This document shows positions 1-8,836 of a stretch of 57,774 nt of DNA, piece by piece. Position 1 is the first letter of the stretch. Each line of letters opens with the position of its first letter. Below the pieces are notes generated by a model. It was not told the DNA's origin and made no database searches. It was given only the letters and a program-made list of their open reading frames with translations. The DNA comes from Streptomyces sp. NRRL B-24085 (GTDB lineage Bacteria; Actinomycetota; Actinomycetes; Streptomycetales; Streptomycetaceae), in the NCBI RefSeq assembly GCF_001282115.1, contig NZ_LJBR01000122.1, positions 1 through 57,774 of the forward strand, given 5' to 3'. The position numbers and the translations under genes are program-made.

Positions 1-322
1 GCTGGGGGCTGGGTCACTGGGGGCTGGTCGCGCCCCCGCGGCGGCAGACGCAGATCGCCACAGCCCCGCGTTCCTCAGGTGGGTTCCAGCACCCGTGTCC
101 CCCGCGGGTGTCTCCCTCACCGCCTCCTGCGCCCGGTACCGGTACCGCTCCCCCGTCACGGCCCGCGGGCGCTGCGGGCGGGCGTCCACCGGAATCCGGT
201 GCGTGACCCCGCGTAACCCCTTCCCGCGGCCGTCGGACGCCGTACGCTCCCCCCACCGATGAGTTCCGCCCCCCGCCTCGGTCTGTACTGCCGTCATCCA
301 CCTAGGAACCGGAGTGATTCCC
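1..322. other. Left-edge intergenic region
   Basis: No convincing gene is visible here. The 95-residue minus-strand reading frame is Gly/Arg-rich and low in complexity, as expected for a chance frame in high-GC DNA. The first 27 bases carry two copies of an 11-base word, CTGGGGGCTGG, at 2-12 and 17-27. A GGAG at 311-314 serves the first gene. Confidence 0.5.
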
Positions 323-919
323 ATGCGCATCGTGGTCAGTGAGTTCATCAGTCTGGACGGCGTCGTGCAGGCGCCCGGCGGGCCCCAGGAGGACACCGAC
401 GGCGGGTTCGCGCACGGCGGCTGGTCGCACCCGTACTTCGACGAGGAGGTGCTCGGGCCGGCGTTCACCGAGGGGATGGAGCGGGCCGAGGCGCTGCTGT
501 ACGGGCGGCGGACCTATCTGACGATGGCGGGGGCGTGGCCGGAGCGCGCCGGGGACCCGTTCGCCGACCGGCTGAACTCCCTGAAGAAGTACGTCGTCAC
601 GGACACCCTCGGCGACGACGAGCTGACGTGGAACAACACCGAGCGGATCCCGGGCTCCGAGGCCGTGGAGCGGATCCGTGCGCTGCGCGGGACCGAGGGC
701 GGCGAGCTGGCCATGATGGGCAGCCCCACCCTCGTCCGCACCCTGATCAGTGAGGGTCTCGTCGACGAGCTCCAGCTCATCGTGATGCCGGTGCTGCTCG
801 GCGGCGGCAAGTCGATCTTCCCGGACGACGGCGCGAAGCGGCCCTTCGAGCTGGTGTCCACGGTCACCGGGAAGACCGGCGTGCAGCTGTGCGTCTACCG
901 GCCCGCTACCGAGGGGTAG
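323..919 (+). CDS. Dihydrofolate reductase-like (RibD C-terminal domain) protein
   Basis: A 198-residue soluble protein of the RibD_C / bacterial DHFR-like family. It opens with the family's characteristic VSEFISLDGVVQAPGG segment and has LLYGRRTYLTMAG, MMGSPTLVRTL and the C-terminal PVLLGGGKSIF motif. Members bind NAD(P)H and are usually described as putative reductases; the substrate is not predictable and a role in folate or riboflavin synthesis should not be assumed. I chose the ATG at 323 because GGAG at 311-314 lies 8 bases upstream. A GTG at 314 in the same frame would add three residues. The gene stands alone, 77 bases before a MarR-type regulator on the same strand. Confidence 0.85.
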   Translation: MRIVVSEFISLDGVVQAPGGPQEDTDGGFAHGGWSHPYFDEEVLGPAFTEGMERAEALLYGRRTYLTMAGAWPERAGDPFADRLNSLKKYVVTDTLGDDELTWNNTERIPGSEAVERIRALRGTEGGELAMMGSPTLVRTLISEGLVDELQLIVMPVLLGGGKSIFPDDGAKRPFELVSTVTGKTGVQLCVYRPATEG

Positions 920-996
920 CCGCGGCGGGCGCGGACGTCCTACGCTCGGTCCATCGGTATCTCTGACCGAGTCAAGCATCCGGGGGTCGACCGATC

Positions 997-1929
997 ATGA
1001 CCGTCCAGGACATCCGCGCCTTCAACCGCTTCTACACGAACGTGATCGGCGCCCTCGACTACAGCCGCCGGCTCTACGCCCCGTACACCCTCACCGAGTC
1101 CCGCGTCCTGTACGAGCTGGCGCACTCGCCGCGCACCGACGTGGCCGACCTGCGCACCGAACTCTCCCTGGACGCGGGCTACTTGAGCCGCATCCTGAAC
1201 AGGTTCGAGCAGGACGGACTGATCGAGCGCACGGTCTCGCACCGCGATCCGCGCCGGCGCCGCATCACGCTCACCCCGCGCGGCCGGGAGACCGCCGCGC
1301 TGCTCGCCGAGCGCGCCGACGAATCCGTGGGCGCGCTCCTCGCGACCGTCCCCTCCGCCGACCGCCCCCGGCTCTCCGAGGCGCTGCACACCGTCCGCAC
1401 GCTGCTGTCCGACGGCCGCCCTCCCCGCCGCGAGGACGTCCTGCTGCGCGAGCCGGGCCCCGGTGACCTGGGCTGGATCGTGGCCCGCAACGCGTCCCTG
1501 TACGCCGCCGAGTACGGCTTCAACGCCGACTACGAGGCCCTGGTCGCACGGATCGTCGCCGACTTCGCGGAGGACCACGACCCGCATCTGGAGCGGGTGT
1601 GGATCGCCGAGCTGGACGGGCGTCCGGTGGGCTCCGTGATGTGCGTACGGGACGAAGCGCCCGCGACCGCCCGGCTGCGACTGCTCCTCGTCGAGCCCGA
1701 GGCGCGCGGACTGGGCATCGGGGACCGGCTGGTGTCGGCCGTCGTCGACTTCGCGCGCGAGGCCGGCTACCGCGACCTGGTGCTGTGGACCAACGACGTC
1801 CTCGCCGCCGCCCGCCGCCTCTACCGGCGCCACGGTTTCGTCCTGGTCGCGGAGAAGCCCCACCGCTCCTTCGGCAAGGACCTGAACGGCCAGGACTGGC
1901 GACTGGACCTGACCGGCACGGGTGAGTGA
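997..1929 (+). CDS. MarR-family regulator fused to GNAT acetyltransferase
   Basis: A 310-residue two-domain protein. Residues 1 to about 145 form a MarR-type winged-helix DNA-binding domain: TLTESRVLYELAH, the recognition segment LSLDAGYLSRILNRFEQDGL and the wing SHRDPRRRRITLTPRG. From about residue 150 there is a GNAT acetyltransferase domain with the acetyl-CoA loop EARGLGIGDRL and a C-terminal LYRRHGFVLVAEKPH. Such MarR-GNAT fusions are known in actinobacteria, but target and substrate are generally unknown. One inference is that a small acetyl-acceptor or acetyl-CoA status controls DNA binding. Starts at ATG 997. The next gene begins 84 bases downstream on the same strand and could be cotranscribed. 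Confidence 0.85.
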   Translation: MTVQDIRAFNRFYTNVIGALDYSRRLYAPYTLTESRVLYELAHSPRTDVADLRTELSLDAGYLSRILNRFEQDGLIERTVSHRDPRRRRITLTPRGRETAALLAERADESVGALLATVPSADRPRLSEALHTVRTLLSDGRPPRREDVLLREPGPGDLGWIVARNASLYAAEYGFNADYEALVARIVADFAEDHDPHLERVWIAELDGRPVGSVMCVRDEAPATARLRLLLVEPEARGLGIGDRLVSAVVDFAREAGYRDLVLWTNDVLAAARRLYRRHGFVLVAEKPHRSFGKDLNGQDWRLDLTGTGE

Positions 1930-2013
1930 GATGTGCGCGTCGGCCGGGCGACCGGACCGCGCCGCGCCCGCCCGGCTGGACCTCACCGACTCCAGCGGGT
2001 GAGAGTAGGGCGC

Positions 2014-2814
2014 ATGAAACTGGCGTTCTCCACCCTCGGTGTCCCCGGCCTCCCCCTCACCGACGTGCTGCGGCTCGCGACCACGCACGGCTATCACGGC
2101 GTAGAACTGCGCGCGCATCCCGAGGAGCCCGTGCATCCCGGCATCGGGCTCGCCGAACGGGCCGACGCGGTCGCCGAGTTCAAGGCGGCGGGCGTGGAGG
2201 TCCTCGGTCTCGCGGGGTACGCGCGCGTGGCCGCGCCCGGAGAGGACGAGCCCGTGGTCGAGGAGATCCACCGCCTCCTGGACCTCGCCCGCGACCTGGG
2301 CGCCGGCTTCGTGCGCGTGTTCCCCGGCGCCGCCTCCGACCAGTCCTCCGAGGAGGCCGACGCCACGGCCGCCCGGCGGCTCGGTACGGCCGCGGAGTAC
2401 GCCGGCGACCTCGACGTGCGCATCCTCCTGGAGACCCATGACTCGCACCGCACGGGCGCCGACGCGATCCGGGTCCTCGGCCCGGTCGGCCACCGCCAGG
2501 TCGGTTCGCTGTGGGACGTCATGCACACCTGGCTCGGCGGCGAGCAGCCCTCCGAGACCTACGCGGCCCTCGGCCCGCACCTCGGATACGTCCAGGTCAA
2601 GGACATCGCGTCGGCCGAGGACACCACCCCGGTCGCGCTCGGCGCCGGTGTCCTGCCGCTCGCTGAGTGCGTGGAGGTCCTCTCCCGGCACGGCTGGGAC
2701 GGCTGGCTGTGCTGGGAGTACGAGAAGCGCTGGTACGAGACGGCCGCGCCGCTGGAGGAGCTGCTGGGGACGGGCCGCGAGCACCTGGCCCGCCTCCTGA
2801 ACGACTCCGCCTGA
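2014..2814 (+). CDS. Sugar phosphate isomerase/epimerase family protein (AP_endonuc_2 TIM barrel)
   Basis: A 266-residue xylose-isomerase-like TIM barrel. It starts MKLAFSTLGVPGLPLTDVL, has GYHGVELRAHP (strand-1 metal-site Glu), then LLETHDSHRTG, GSLWDVMHTWLGGEQP, GYVQVKDI and a terminal WEYEKRW. These acidic and His residues match the divalent-metal site of the family. Members include hydroxypyruvate, inosose and ketose isomerases, so the substrate is open. The reading frame extends back to 1933, but the upstream residues are Arg/Gly-rich and unlike the family. ATG 2014 is preceded by GAGAG at 2001-2005 and fits the family N terminus. It may share a transcript with the regulator upstream. 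Confidence 0.8.
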   Translation: MKLAFSTLGVPGLPLTDVLRLATTHGYHGVELRAHPEEPVHPGIGLAERADAVAEFKAAGVEVLGLAGYARVAAPGEDEPVVEEIHRLLDLARDLGAGFVRVFPGAASDQSSEEADATAARRLGTAAEYAGDLDVRILLETHDSHRTGADAIRVLGPVGHRQVGSLWDVMHTWLGGEQPSETYAALGPHLGYVQVKDIASAEDTTPVALGAGVLPLAECVEVLSRHGWDGWLCWEYEKRWYETAAPLEELLGTGREHLARLLNDSA

Positions 2815-2901
2815 CGGCGAGATAAATCGGATGGCGGGGGCGGCCGCGGCCGGATACCGTCCCCGGGTGCCTCAGCCCGCCCCTGCCCCGCGCCCCGTGT
2901 C

Positions 2902-4137
2902 ATGAGTCTGAGCCGTACGTTCCTCGATGTACGGCCCCTGCGCACCTCGCCGGTGTTCCGGCGGCTGCTGTTCGGGCGCACGGTGTCCACGCTCGGCACC
3001 TTCATGACCATGGTGACCGTCATGTACCAGGTGTGGGACATGACCCACAGCACGGTCTGGAGCGGCGCGGTCGGTGTCGCGCAGGCGGTGCCGATGGCCG
3101 GGGTCAGCCTGTTCGCGGGGGCCTGGGTCGACCGGGCCGACCGGCGCCGGGTGTACCTCACCGGCACCGTCGGCTCGGCGGTGTGCTCCCTGCTGCTGGC
3201 CGTGCAGGGCTTCGCCGGGCACGCGCCCGTGACGGTCGTCCTGCTGCTGGTGGCGGCGCAGACGTCGTTCGCCGCGCTCGGCGCGCCCGCCGCGGGGGTG
3301 TTCGTGCCGCGGCTGCTGCCCCGCGAGCAGGTGGCCGCCGGTCTCGCGCTCCAGCAGGTCACCGGACAGGCGATGATGCTGGTCGGCCCGGCCGTCGCCG
3401 GGGTCGTGCTCGGCTGGTGGGGCATCGGCGTCTGCTACCTGCTGGACGCCCTGAGCTTCGCGATGTCCTTCTACGGCGCCTTCGGCCTGCCCGCGCTGCC
3501 GCCCGAGGGCGAGAAGTCCCGCCCCGGTCTGCACGGCGTCCTGGACGGGCTGCGTTTCCTGACCGGTCACCGGGTGGTGCGCGGTGCGCTGCTGACCGAC
3601 CTCGCCGCCACCGTCCTGTCCATGCCGGTGAGCCTGTTCCCGCTGGTCAACGACGAGCGCTTCGGCGGTGACCCGCGCACGCTCGGCCTGTTCCTGTCCG
3701 CGCTCGCCGTGGGCGGGGTCGTCGCGACGGTCCTGTCCGGGCCGGTCACCCGCCTGGCCCGGCCGGGCCCGGTGATGCTGTGCGCGTCGGCGGCCTGGGG
3801 CGCGGCCCTGGCGGTGTTCGGGCTGACCACCAGCGCGTGGGCGGGTCTCGGCATCCTGGCGCTGGCGGGCGCGGCGGACGCCGTCGCCGTCCTCTCCCGT
3901 ACGACCATCGTCCAGACCCGCACGCCCGACGCCCTGCTCGGCCGGGTGACGGCCGCGGAGACGATCGTCGGCCAGGCCGGACCGCACCTCGGGAACCTGC
4001 GCGGCGGCCTGGTCGCGGGCTGGAGTTCGGGCGCCACGGCACTGATCACGGGCGGTCTCCTGTGCGTGGCGGCGGTGGGGTATGTCGGGGCGAGCACACC
4101 GCAGTTGCGGGAGGTGCCGGCTACGGGCGAGGGGTGA
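2902..4137 (+). CDS. MFS exporter, EntS-like (MFS_3)
   Basis: A 411-residue integral membrane protein with about twelve hydrophobic segments. The N-terminal SPVFRRLLFGRTVSTLGTF and WVDRADRRRVYLTG (loop 2-3 motif) resemble the enterobactin-exporter EntS / MFS_3 branch. Family members export siderophores, macrolides or other small molecules; nothing here fixes the substrate. It lies about 33 kb from the desferrioxamine cluster and is not preceded by an iron box, so I do not link them. ATG 2902 is the first good start, though no strong Shine-Dalgarno sequence is visible. Its stop overlaps the decayed hydrolase remnant on the other strand (4121-4312). Confidence 0.85.
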   Translation: MSLSRTFLDVRPLRTSPVFRRLLFGRTVSTLGTFMTMVTVMYQVWDMTHSTVWSGAVGVAQAVPMAGVSLFAGAWVDRADRRRVYLTGTVGSAVCSLLLAVQGFAGHAPVTVVLLLVAAQTSFAALGAPAAGVFVPRLLPREQVAAGLALQQVTGQAMMLVGPAVAGVVLGWWGIGVCYLLDALSFAMSFYGAFGLPALPPEGEKSRPGLHGVLDGLRFLTGHRVVRGALLTDLAATVLSMPVSLFPLVNDERFGGDPRTLGLFLSALAVGGVVATVLSGPVTRLARPGPVMLCASAAWGAALAVFGLTTSAWAGLGILALAGAADAVAVLSRTTIVQTRTPDALLGRVTAAETIVGQAGPHLGNLRGGLVAGWSSGATALITGGLLCVAAVGYVGASTPQLREVPATGEG

Positions 4138-4312
4138 CCGCCGCGCTCGGGTCGAGGCACCGGTCCAGTACGGCGGGCCAGGGGCCGTAGCCGGCGTCCA
4201 GGTCGAGGTGGGCGGCGCCGGGGAGAATGTCGGTGGGGATGCAGAGCGGCTCGCCGAAGGTCTCGCGGGCTCCTTCCGGGCAGCAGGGGTCGTCGTCGCC
4301 CGCGACCCGGGT
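4121..4312 (-). pseudogene. C-terminal remnant of an RBBP9/YdeN-type alpha/beta hydrolase
   Basis: The minus frame ending at 4121 encodes about 62 residues typical of the end of an RBBP9/YdeN-type serine hydrolase. It reads VAGDDDPCCPEGARE (acid residue region), then IPTDILPGAAHLDLDAGYGPWP, shown here only up to its key residues: the catalytic-His segment GAAHLD and the GYGPWP tail. Upstream of about 4312 the frame turns into Arg/Gly-rich nonsense and runs into the neighbouring acetyltransferase. The N-terminal half with the nucleophilic Ser is missing. I read this as a truncated gene, cut on its 5' side at the acetyltransferase end. It overlaps the last 17 bases of the MFS gene tail to tail. 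Confidence 0.6.
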
Positions 4313-4338
4313 TCGCCACCGCGTACCGCCGCTCCTCC

Positions 4339-4971
4339 TCATCCCCGCCGGGTCAGGAACCCGGCCACCCGTTCCTCCAGCCGTCCACGGCACTGCGGCC
4401 ACTCCTCGGCCGTGACGGAGAAGATCGCCGAGTCCCGCAGCAGACCGTCCTCGCCGGGCGCCCAGGAGCGGGACCAGTTGCGCAGGACGCCCTCGAAGCG
4501 GGCGCCGACGCTCTGGATCGCGGCCCGCGAGCGGGCGTTGCGGGCGTCCGTCTTCAGGTCGACCCGAAGGACGCCCCACGTCTCGAAGGCGTGCCGGAAG
4601 AGCAGCAGCTTGGCCTCGGCGTTGATGCCGGTGCCCTGCGCCGAGGCCGCCAGCCAGGTGAACCCGACCTCGACGGCGTCGAGTCGGTCCTCCGAGCGCC
4701 AGCAGCGCGGCTCCCAGAACGACGTGGCCCCCACCGCGCGCCCGGTCGCCACCGAGACCTGGGCGTAGGGCACCAGCCGTCCCGTGGCCGCCCGCGCGAG
4801 CTGGGCGTCGACGTAGTCACCGACCTCGTCGGCCCTGGGCACCCAGGTGTACGCGTACGTCCCGCGGTTCTCCTCCGCCGCCACGGCCAGGTCCGCCGTG
4901 TGCCCGTGGTCCAGTGGTTCCAGGCGCACCAACTCGCCCGCCAGAACCGGTCCTTGCCCTGCGAAACCCAA
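4339..4971 (-). CDS. GNAT-family N-acetyltransferase
   Basis: A 210-residue RimJ/RimL-like GNAT. It has the opening [15 protein letters not shown], a middle [20 protein letters not shown] containing the acetyl-CoA pyrophosphate-binding turn (Q-G-T-G), and [10 protein letters not shown] followed by [17 protein letters not shown], the classic RimJ/L ending motif. The acceptor is unknown. The start is uncertain. TTG 4971 gives a compact protein that does not overlap aroA. ATG 5019 would add 16 residues, overlap aroA by 41 bases and has no visible ribosome site. The gene runs codirectionally just after aroA and may be read through from it. Confidence 0.8.
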   Translation of the reverse strand: MGFAGQGPVLAGELVRLEPLDHGHTADLAVAAEENRGTYAYTWVPRADEVGDYVDAQLARAATGRLVPYAQVSVATGRAVGATSFWEPRCWRSEDRLDAVEVGFTWLAASAQGTGINAEAKLLLFRHAFETWGVLRVDLKTDARNARSRAAIQSVGARFEGVLRNWSRSWAPGEDGLLRDSAIFSVTAEEWPQCRGRLEERVAGFLTRRG

Positions 4972-4978
4972 CGCCCGT

Positions 4979-6244
4979 TCAACCCCCGATGCCGTCGCGC
5001 AGTGCGGCGAACGCCTCATGGAAACCGGGGAAAGTCTTCCGTACGCATCCGGGATCGTCGAACGAAATACCCGGCACCCGCAGGCCGGTGACCGCGAACG
5101 ACATGACGACGCGGTGGTCGCCGTACGTCCTGATCTCCGTGCCGGCCGCGGCGGCCGTCCCCGGGTGGATCTCGATCCAGTCCGGGCCCGTGGCCACCCG
5201 CACCCCGAGCCGCCGCAGGTTCTCCGCGCACGCCTCCAGCCGGTCGCACTCCTTGACCCGCGTGTTGGCCACGTCCTCGATGCGGACCGGGGCGTCGGCG
5301 AAGGGGGCGATGGCCGCCAGCGTCGGCATGGTGTCCGAGATGTCCCGCATGTTGACCGTCAGCCCGCGCAGTTCGCCGGTCCCCCGGACCGTGGTGGCGC
5401 CGGCGCCGACGGACACGTCCGCGCCCATCCGCCGCAGGACGTCCACGAAGCCGAGGTCACCTTGGAGCGCGCCCGCGCCGAGGCCCGGGACCGTCACCCC
5501 GGCGCCCGGCGTGATCGCCGCCGCCGCGAAGAAGTAGCTCGCCGTGGACGCGTCCGGCTCGATCGCGTAGGTCGTGGCGCGGTAGCCGCCCGGCGGGACC
5601 ACGAAGACGTCGTCCTCCCGCGTCACCTCCACCCCGAACGCCCGCATCATCGCGAGGGTGATGTCGACGTAGGGCGCCGACACCAGGTCGGTGACGCGGA
5701 TGCGCAGGCCCCGGCGGGTGAGGGGGCCGAGGAGCAGGAGCGCGGTGAGGTACTGGGAGGACTGGCCCGCGTCCAGCACCACGTCCCCGCCCTCGACGCC
5801 CGCCGCCCGCACGGTCAGCGGATGATGTCCCTCCGCCTCCTCGTGCCGCAGGTCCACGCCCAGGTCGCGCAGGGCACGCGACAGCGGCAGCAGGGGTCGC
5901 CTGCGCATCTGGGGCGAGGCGTCGAAGCTGTACGTGCCGTGGCCGGCCGCGGCGAGAGCGGGCAGGAAGCGGGCGGTCGTGGCGCCGTCGCGGCAGTACA
6001 CGTCCGCCTCCGCGGCCGCCGGTCCCTGCGGGCGGCCGTCCACCTGCCAGGCGTCCGGCGTACGGCCCACCCGGTAGCCGAGTCGTACCAGGCCCTCGGC
6101 GAAGCCCTCCGTGTCGTCCGAGCGCAGGGGGCGTACGAGGGTGGTCACGCCGTCGGCCGCGGCGGCCAGGAAGAGGGCGCGGGCGGTGATGGACTTGGAG
6201 CCGGGGAGGGCGAGGGACCGCGGGGCGGGTGTGTCGACGGGCAT
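4979..6244 (-). CDS. aroA: 3-phosphoshikimate 1-carboxyvinyltransferase (EPSP synthase)
   Basis: A 421-residue EPSP synthase, which joins shikimate-3-phosphate and phosphoenolpyruvate in chorismate synthesis. Visible motifs are [14 protein letters not shown] near residue 14, [12 protein letters not shown] near residue 85, [35 protein letters not shown] (catalytic Asp region), VKECDRLEA and [11 protein letters not shown]. The usual N-R-A of the first motif is A-R-A here, and the Gly that contacts glyphosate in E. coli AroA (Gly96) aligns to Ala. Streptomycetes usually have another aroA elsewhere, so this may be a second copy with a pathway-specific or inhibitor-tolerant role; that is inference. 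ATG 6244 is preceded by GAGG. The acetyltransferase follows closely. Confidence 0.9.
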   Translation of the reverse strand: MPVDTPAPRSLALPGSKSITARALFLAAAADGVTTLVRPLRSDDTEGFAEGLVRLGYRVGRTPDAWQVDGRPQGPAAAEADVYCRDGATTARFLPALAAAGHGTYSFDASPQMRRRPLLPLSRALRDLGVDLRHEEAEGHHPLTVRAAGVEGGDVVLDAGQSSQYLTALLLLGPLTRRGLRIRVTDLVSAPYVDITLAMMRAFGVEVTREDDVFVVPPGGYRATTYAIEPDASTASYFFAAAAITPGAGVTVPGLGAGALQGDLGFVDVLRRMGADVSVGAGATTVRGTGELRGLTVNMRDISDTMPTLAAIAPFADAPVRIEDVANTRVKECDRLEACAENLRRLGVRVATGPDWIEIHPGTAAAAGTEIRTYGDHRVVMSFAVTGLRVPGISFDDPGCVRKTFPGFHEAFAALRDGIGG

Positions 6245-6304
6245 GTCCTCATGATCGCCGCCCGGCCGCCCGCGACGCCGGCACGTCCACGGGGTGGACC
6301 CCGG

Positions 6305-6562
6305 TCAGGCGCGCCGCCCGGGGCGCGGCCCGCGTTTCCACCGGTCGTCGGGCAGCGGCGCCTTCCGGTCCGTCTGCACCTGGATCTCGTAGTACGCGTC
6401 GGCCGCCGTGCCGTGGAACGCCTCGTCGTGTGCGGCCAGCGCCCCGCGCAGGCCTCCGCCCGCGGTGCCCCGTCTGCGGACATGACCGGCCAGGGCGGTG
6501 AAGAGCCCGAGCACGGCGGCGAGCGCACCGAGCACGATCAGGAGCGGCACCACATGACCCAT
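6305..6562 (-). CDS. Small single-pass membrane protein
   Basis: An 85-residue protein beginning MGHVVPLLIVLGALAAVLGL, one transmembrane helix at about residues 4-25. A basic stretch GHVRRRG follows, then a hydrophilic tail with AHDEAFHGTAADAYYEI. Similar short membrane proteins of unknown function are common in streptomycetes; I assign no role. The reading frame continues upstream to 6682, but that part is Arg/Gly/Pro-rich and implausible, so I chose ATG 6562. It lies 60 bases upstream of aroA on the same strand and may be cotranscribed with it. Confidence 0.6.
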   Translation of the reverse strand: MGHVVPLLIVLGALAAVLGLFTALAGHVRRRGTAGGGLRGALAAHDEAFHGTAADAYYEIQVQTDRKAPLPDDRWKRGPRPGRRA

Positions 6563-6918
6563 GCGGCAACCGTACGCGGTGAGTCGGCGGCTCATCCGTC
6601 CCGTTGGCCCCGTCCCCACCAACTTGCGGGAATCGGGCCGCAGCCGGGAACCCTGCCCCACCCCCGCTCGTCCAACCGGCAAGCTGCCGGAGAGTCACCG
6701 CGGTACGGCGTCGGCCTCGCTGCTGGCTGCGAACGCTGACCAACCCTCTCCTCCGTACTGCGGCCGGCAGCACGCCGTCATCGGCGCGCCCCCCTCCAAC
6801 TGCGCCGATGGCGGCCCCTCCCTGGTTACTGTGCACTCCCTTGACTGGCAGAAACTTCCCGGATATTGGTGACCTCTCGGAAGTTTCCTTCAGCGGATCA
6901 CCTCCGGAAGGAGCGCAC
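6563..6918. other. Divergent promoter region of the small membrane protein and the family-3 glycosidase
   Basis: 356 bases without a gene I can support. The right half has a drop in G+C and carries the inverted repeat annotated at 6851-6887. AGGAG, the ribosome site of the glycosidase, sits at 6908-6912. Reading frames crossing this stretch have no start with a ribosome site and atypical composition. Confidence 0.5.
6851..6887. promoter_or_regulatory. Inverted repeat (operator candidate) upstream of glycoside hydrolase
   Basis: GAAACTTCC at 6851-6859 is matched by the exact reverse complement GGAAGTTTC at 6879-6887, with a 19-base spacer. It lies 31 bases before the glycosidase start, immediately upstream of its ribosome site. 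Position and symmetry suggest a repressor or activator site, or an RNA hairpin in the leader. It does not match the DasR dre consensus. Confidence 0.5.
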
Positions 6919-8703
6919 GTGCCCTCCAGACGTACCGTCCTCACCGCCACAGCAGGTGTCGCCGCCGCACTCGCCGTCGGCGGGACCGCACACGCCGGCG
7001 ACCAGAAGCTCCGCTCCCTCGTCTCCCGCATGACGCTCGAGGAGAAGGTCGGCCAGCTCTTCGTGATGCGGGTCTACGGCCACTCCGCCACCGCCCCCGA
7101 CCAGGCCGACGTCGACGCCAACCTCAAGGAGATCGGCGTCCGTACGGCCGCCGAGATGATCGCCAGGTACCGGGTGGGCGGGATCATCTACTTCACCTGG
7201 GCGCACAACACCCGTGATCCGCACCAGATCGCCGACCTCTCCAACGGCATCCAGAAGGCGTCGCTGTCCCAGCCGCGCGGACTGCCGGTCCTCGTCTCGA
7301 CCGACCAGGAGCACGGGATCGTGTGCCGGGTCGGCGAGCCCGCCACCCTGTTCCCCGGCGCCATGGCGATCGGCGCCGGCGGGTCCCGCAAGGACGCCCG
7401 CACCCTCGGCCGCATCGCCGGGCAGGAGCTCGGCGCCCTCGGCATCCGGCAGAACTACTCCCCCGTCGCCGACGTCAACGTCAACCCGGCCAACCCCGTC
7501 ATCGGCGTCCGCTCCTTCGGCTCCGAGGCCGGCGCGGTCGCCGGGCTGGTGGCCGCCGAGGTGGCCGGATACCAGGGCGCCGGGGTCGCCGCGACCGCCA
7601 AGCACTTCCCCGGCCACGGGGACACCGCCGTCGACAGCCACTACGGCTTCCCGGTCATCACCCACAGCCGGGAGCAGTGGGAGCAGTTGGACGCGGTGCC
7701 CTTCCGGGCCGCGATCCGCGCCGGCATCGACTCGATCATGACCGCGCACATCCAGTTCCCGGCCCTCGACGACTCGGGCGACCCGGCCACCCTCTCCCAT
7801 CCGATCGTCACCGGCATCCTGCGCGGCGAACTCGGCTACGAGGGGGTCGTGGTCACCGACTCCCTCGGCATGGAGGGCGTCCGCACGAAGTACGGCGACG
7901 ACCGCGTCCCCGTCCTCGCCCTCAAGGCCGGTGTCGACCAGCTCCTCAACCCGCCCTCCCTGGACGTGGCGTGGAACGCGGTCCTGAAGGCCGTACGGGA
8001 CGGAGAGCTCACCGAGGCGCGCCTCGACGAGTCGATCCTGCGGATCCTGCGGCTCAAGGCCCGGCTGGGGCTCTTCGAGCAGCCGTACGTTAGCCACGGC
8101 GGCGTCACCCGGACCGTCGGCACCCCGGCCCATCTCGCCGCGGCCGACCGGATCGCCGAGCGCACGACGACCCTGCTGGTCAACGAGGGGCGACTGCTGC
8201 CCCTGTCCCGGCGCACCCACCGCAGACTGCTCGTCGTGGGCGCCGACCCCGCCTCGCCGTCCGGGACGACGGGTCCGCCCACCGGGGTCCTGGCCGCCGC
8301 CCTCACCGAACTGGGCTTCACGGCCACCGCCCTGTCGACCGGCACGGCCCCCACGGCGGCCGTCGTCGCCCGGGCCGTGGCGGCGGCGCAGGACGCGGAC
8401 GCGGTGATCGTGGGGACGTACAACCTCACGGCCGCGCAGCGGACGCTCGTCGAGCAGCTCGTGGCGACCGGGAGGCCGGTGGTGGCGGTCGCGATCCGCA
8501 ATCCCTACGACGTGGCCCAACTGCCCACCGTGCCGGCCTTCCTGGCGACCTACTCCTGGACCGACGTGGAACTGCGGGCGGCCGCGCGGGTGATCGCCGG
8601 GAAGGTGGCACCGCGCGGGAGGCTGCCGGTGCCGGTGCAGCGGGCGGACGACCCGGCGAAGGTGCTGTACCCGGTCGGGTACGGGCTGTCGTACGGCCGA
8701 TAG
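6919..8703 (+). CDS. Exported glycoside hydrolase family 3, beta-N-acetylglucosaminidase type
   Basis: A 594-residue family-3 glycosidase. The N terminus SRRTVLTATAGVAAALAVGG is a Tat-type signal (S-R-R-T-V-L) ending near HAG. The catalytic domain has KHFPGHGDTAVDSH at about 228-241, the NagZ-subfamily motif whose His/Asp dyad replaces the usual general acid, and VVTDSLGME with the nucleophile Asp near residue 314. A C-terminal family-3 domain follows. Known relatives cleave terminal N-acetylglucosamine from chitin or peptidoglycan fragments outside the cell. I chose GTG 6919 over the longer frame because AGGAG lies just upstream and the signal peptide starts there. Single gene; see the inverted repeat at 6851. 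Confidence 0.88.
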   Translation: MPSRRTVLTATAGVAAALAVGGTAHAGDQKLRSLVSRMTLEEKVGQLFVMRVYGHSATAPDQADVDANLKEIGVRTAAEMIARYRVGGIIYFTWAHNTRDPHQIADLSNGIQKASLSQPRGLPVLVSTDQEHGIVCRVGEPATLFPGAMAIGAGGSRKDARTLGRIAGQELGALGIRQNYSPVADVNVNPANPVIGVRSFGSEAGAVAGLVAAEVAGYQGAGVAATAKHFPGHGDTAVDSHYGFPVITHSREQWEQLDAVPFRAAIRAGIDSIMTAHIQFPALDDSGDPATLSHPIVTGILRGELGYEGVVVTDSLGMEGVRTKYGDDRVPVLALKAGVDQLLNPPSLDVAWNAVLKAVRDGELTEARLDESILRILRLKARLGLFEQPYVSHGGVTRTVGTPAHLAAADRIAERTTTLLVNEGRLLPLSRRTHRRLLVVGADPASPSGTTGPPTGVLAAALTELGFTATALSTGTAPTAAVVARAVAAAQDADAVIVGTYNLTAAQRTLVEQLVATGRPVVAVAIRNPYDVAQLPTVPAFLATYSWTDVELRAAARVIAGKVAPRGRLPVPVQRADDPAKVLYPVGYGLSYGR

Positions 8704-8836
8704 CGCGCGGGGCGTAGATCCCGTACGACGCGCAACTCGTACATCACCCCCGAAAGGCGCAAAGGACCCCACACGTCTGGCGTGGCCCCGCCGCGACGGC
8801 CACGCTGGACGGCGGGGGTGGTCCGGGGGGATGGCG

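Noticed and set aside
14..301. 95-residue minus-strand frame at the left edge
   Set aside because: Gly/Arg-rich, no family pattern and no ribosome site; typical chance frame in high-GC DNA.
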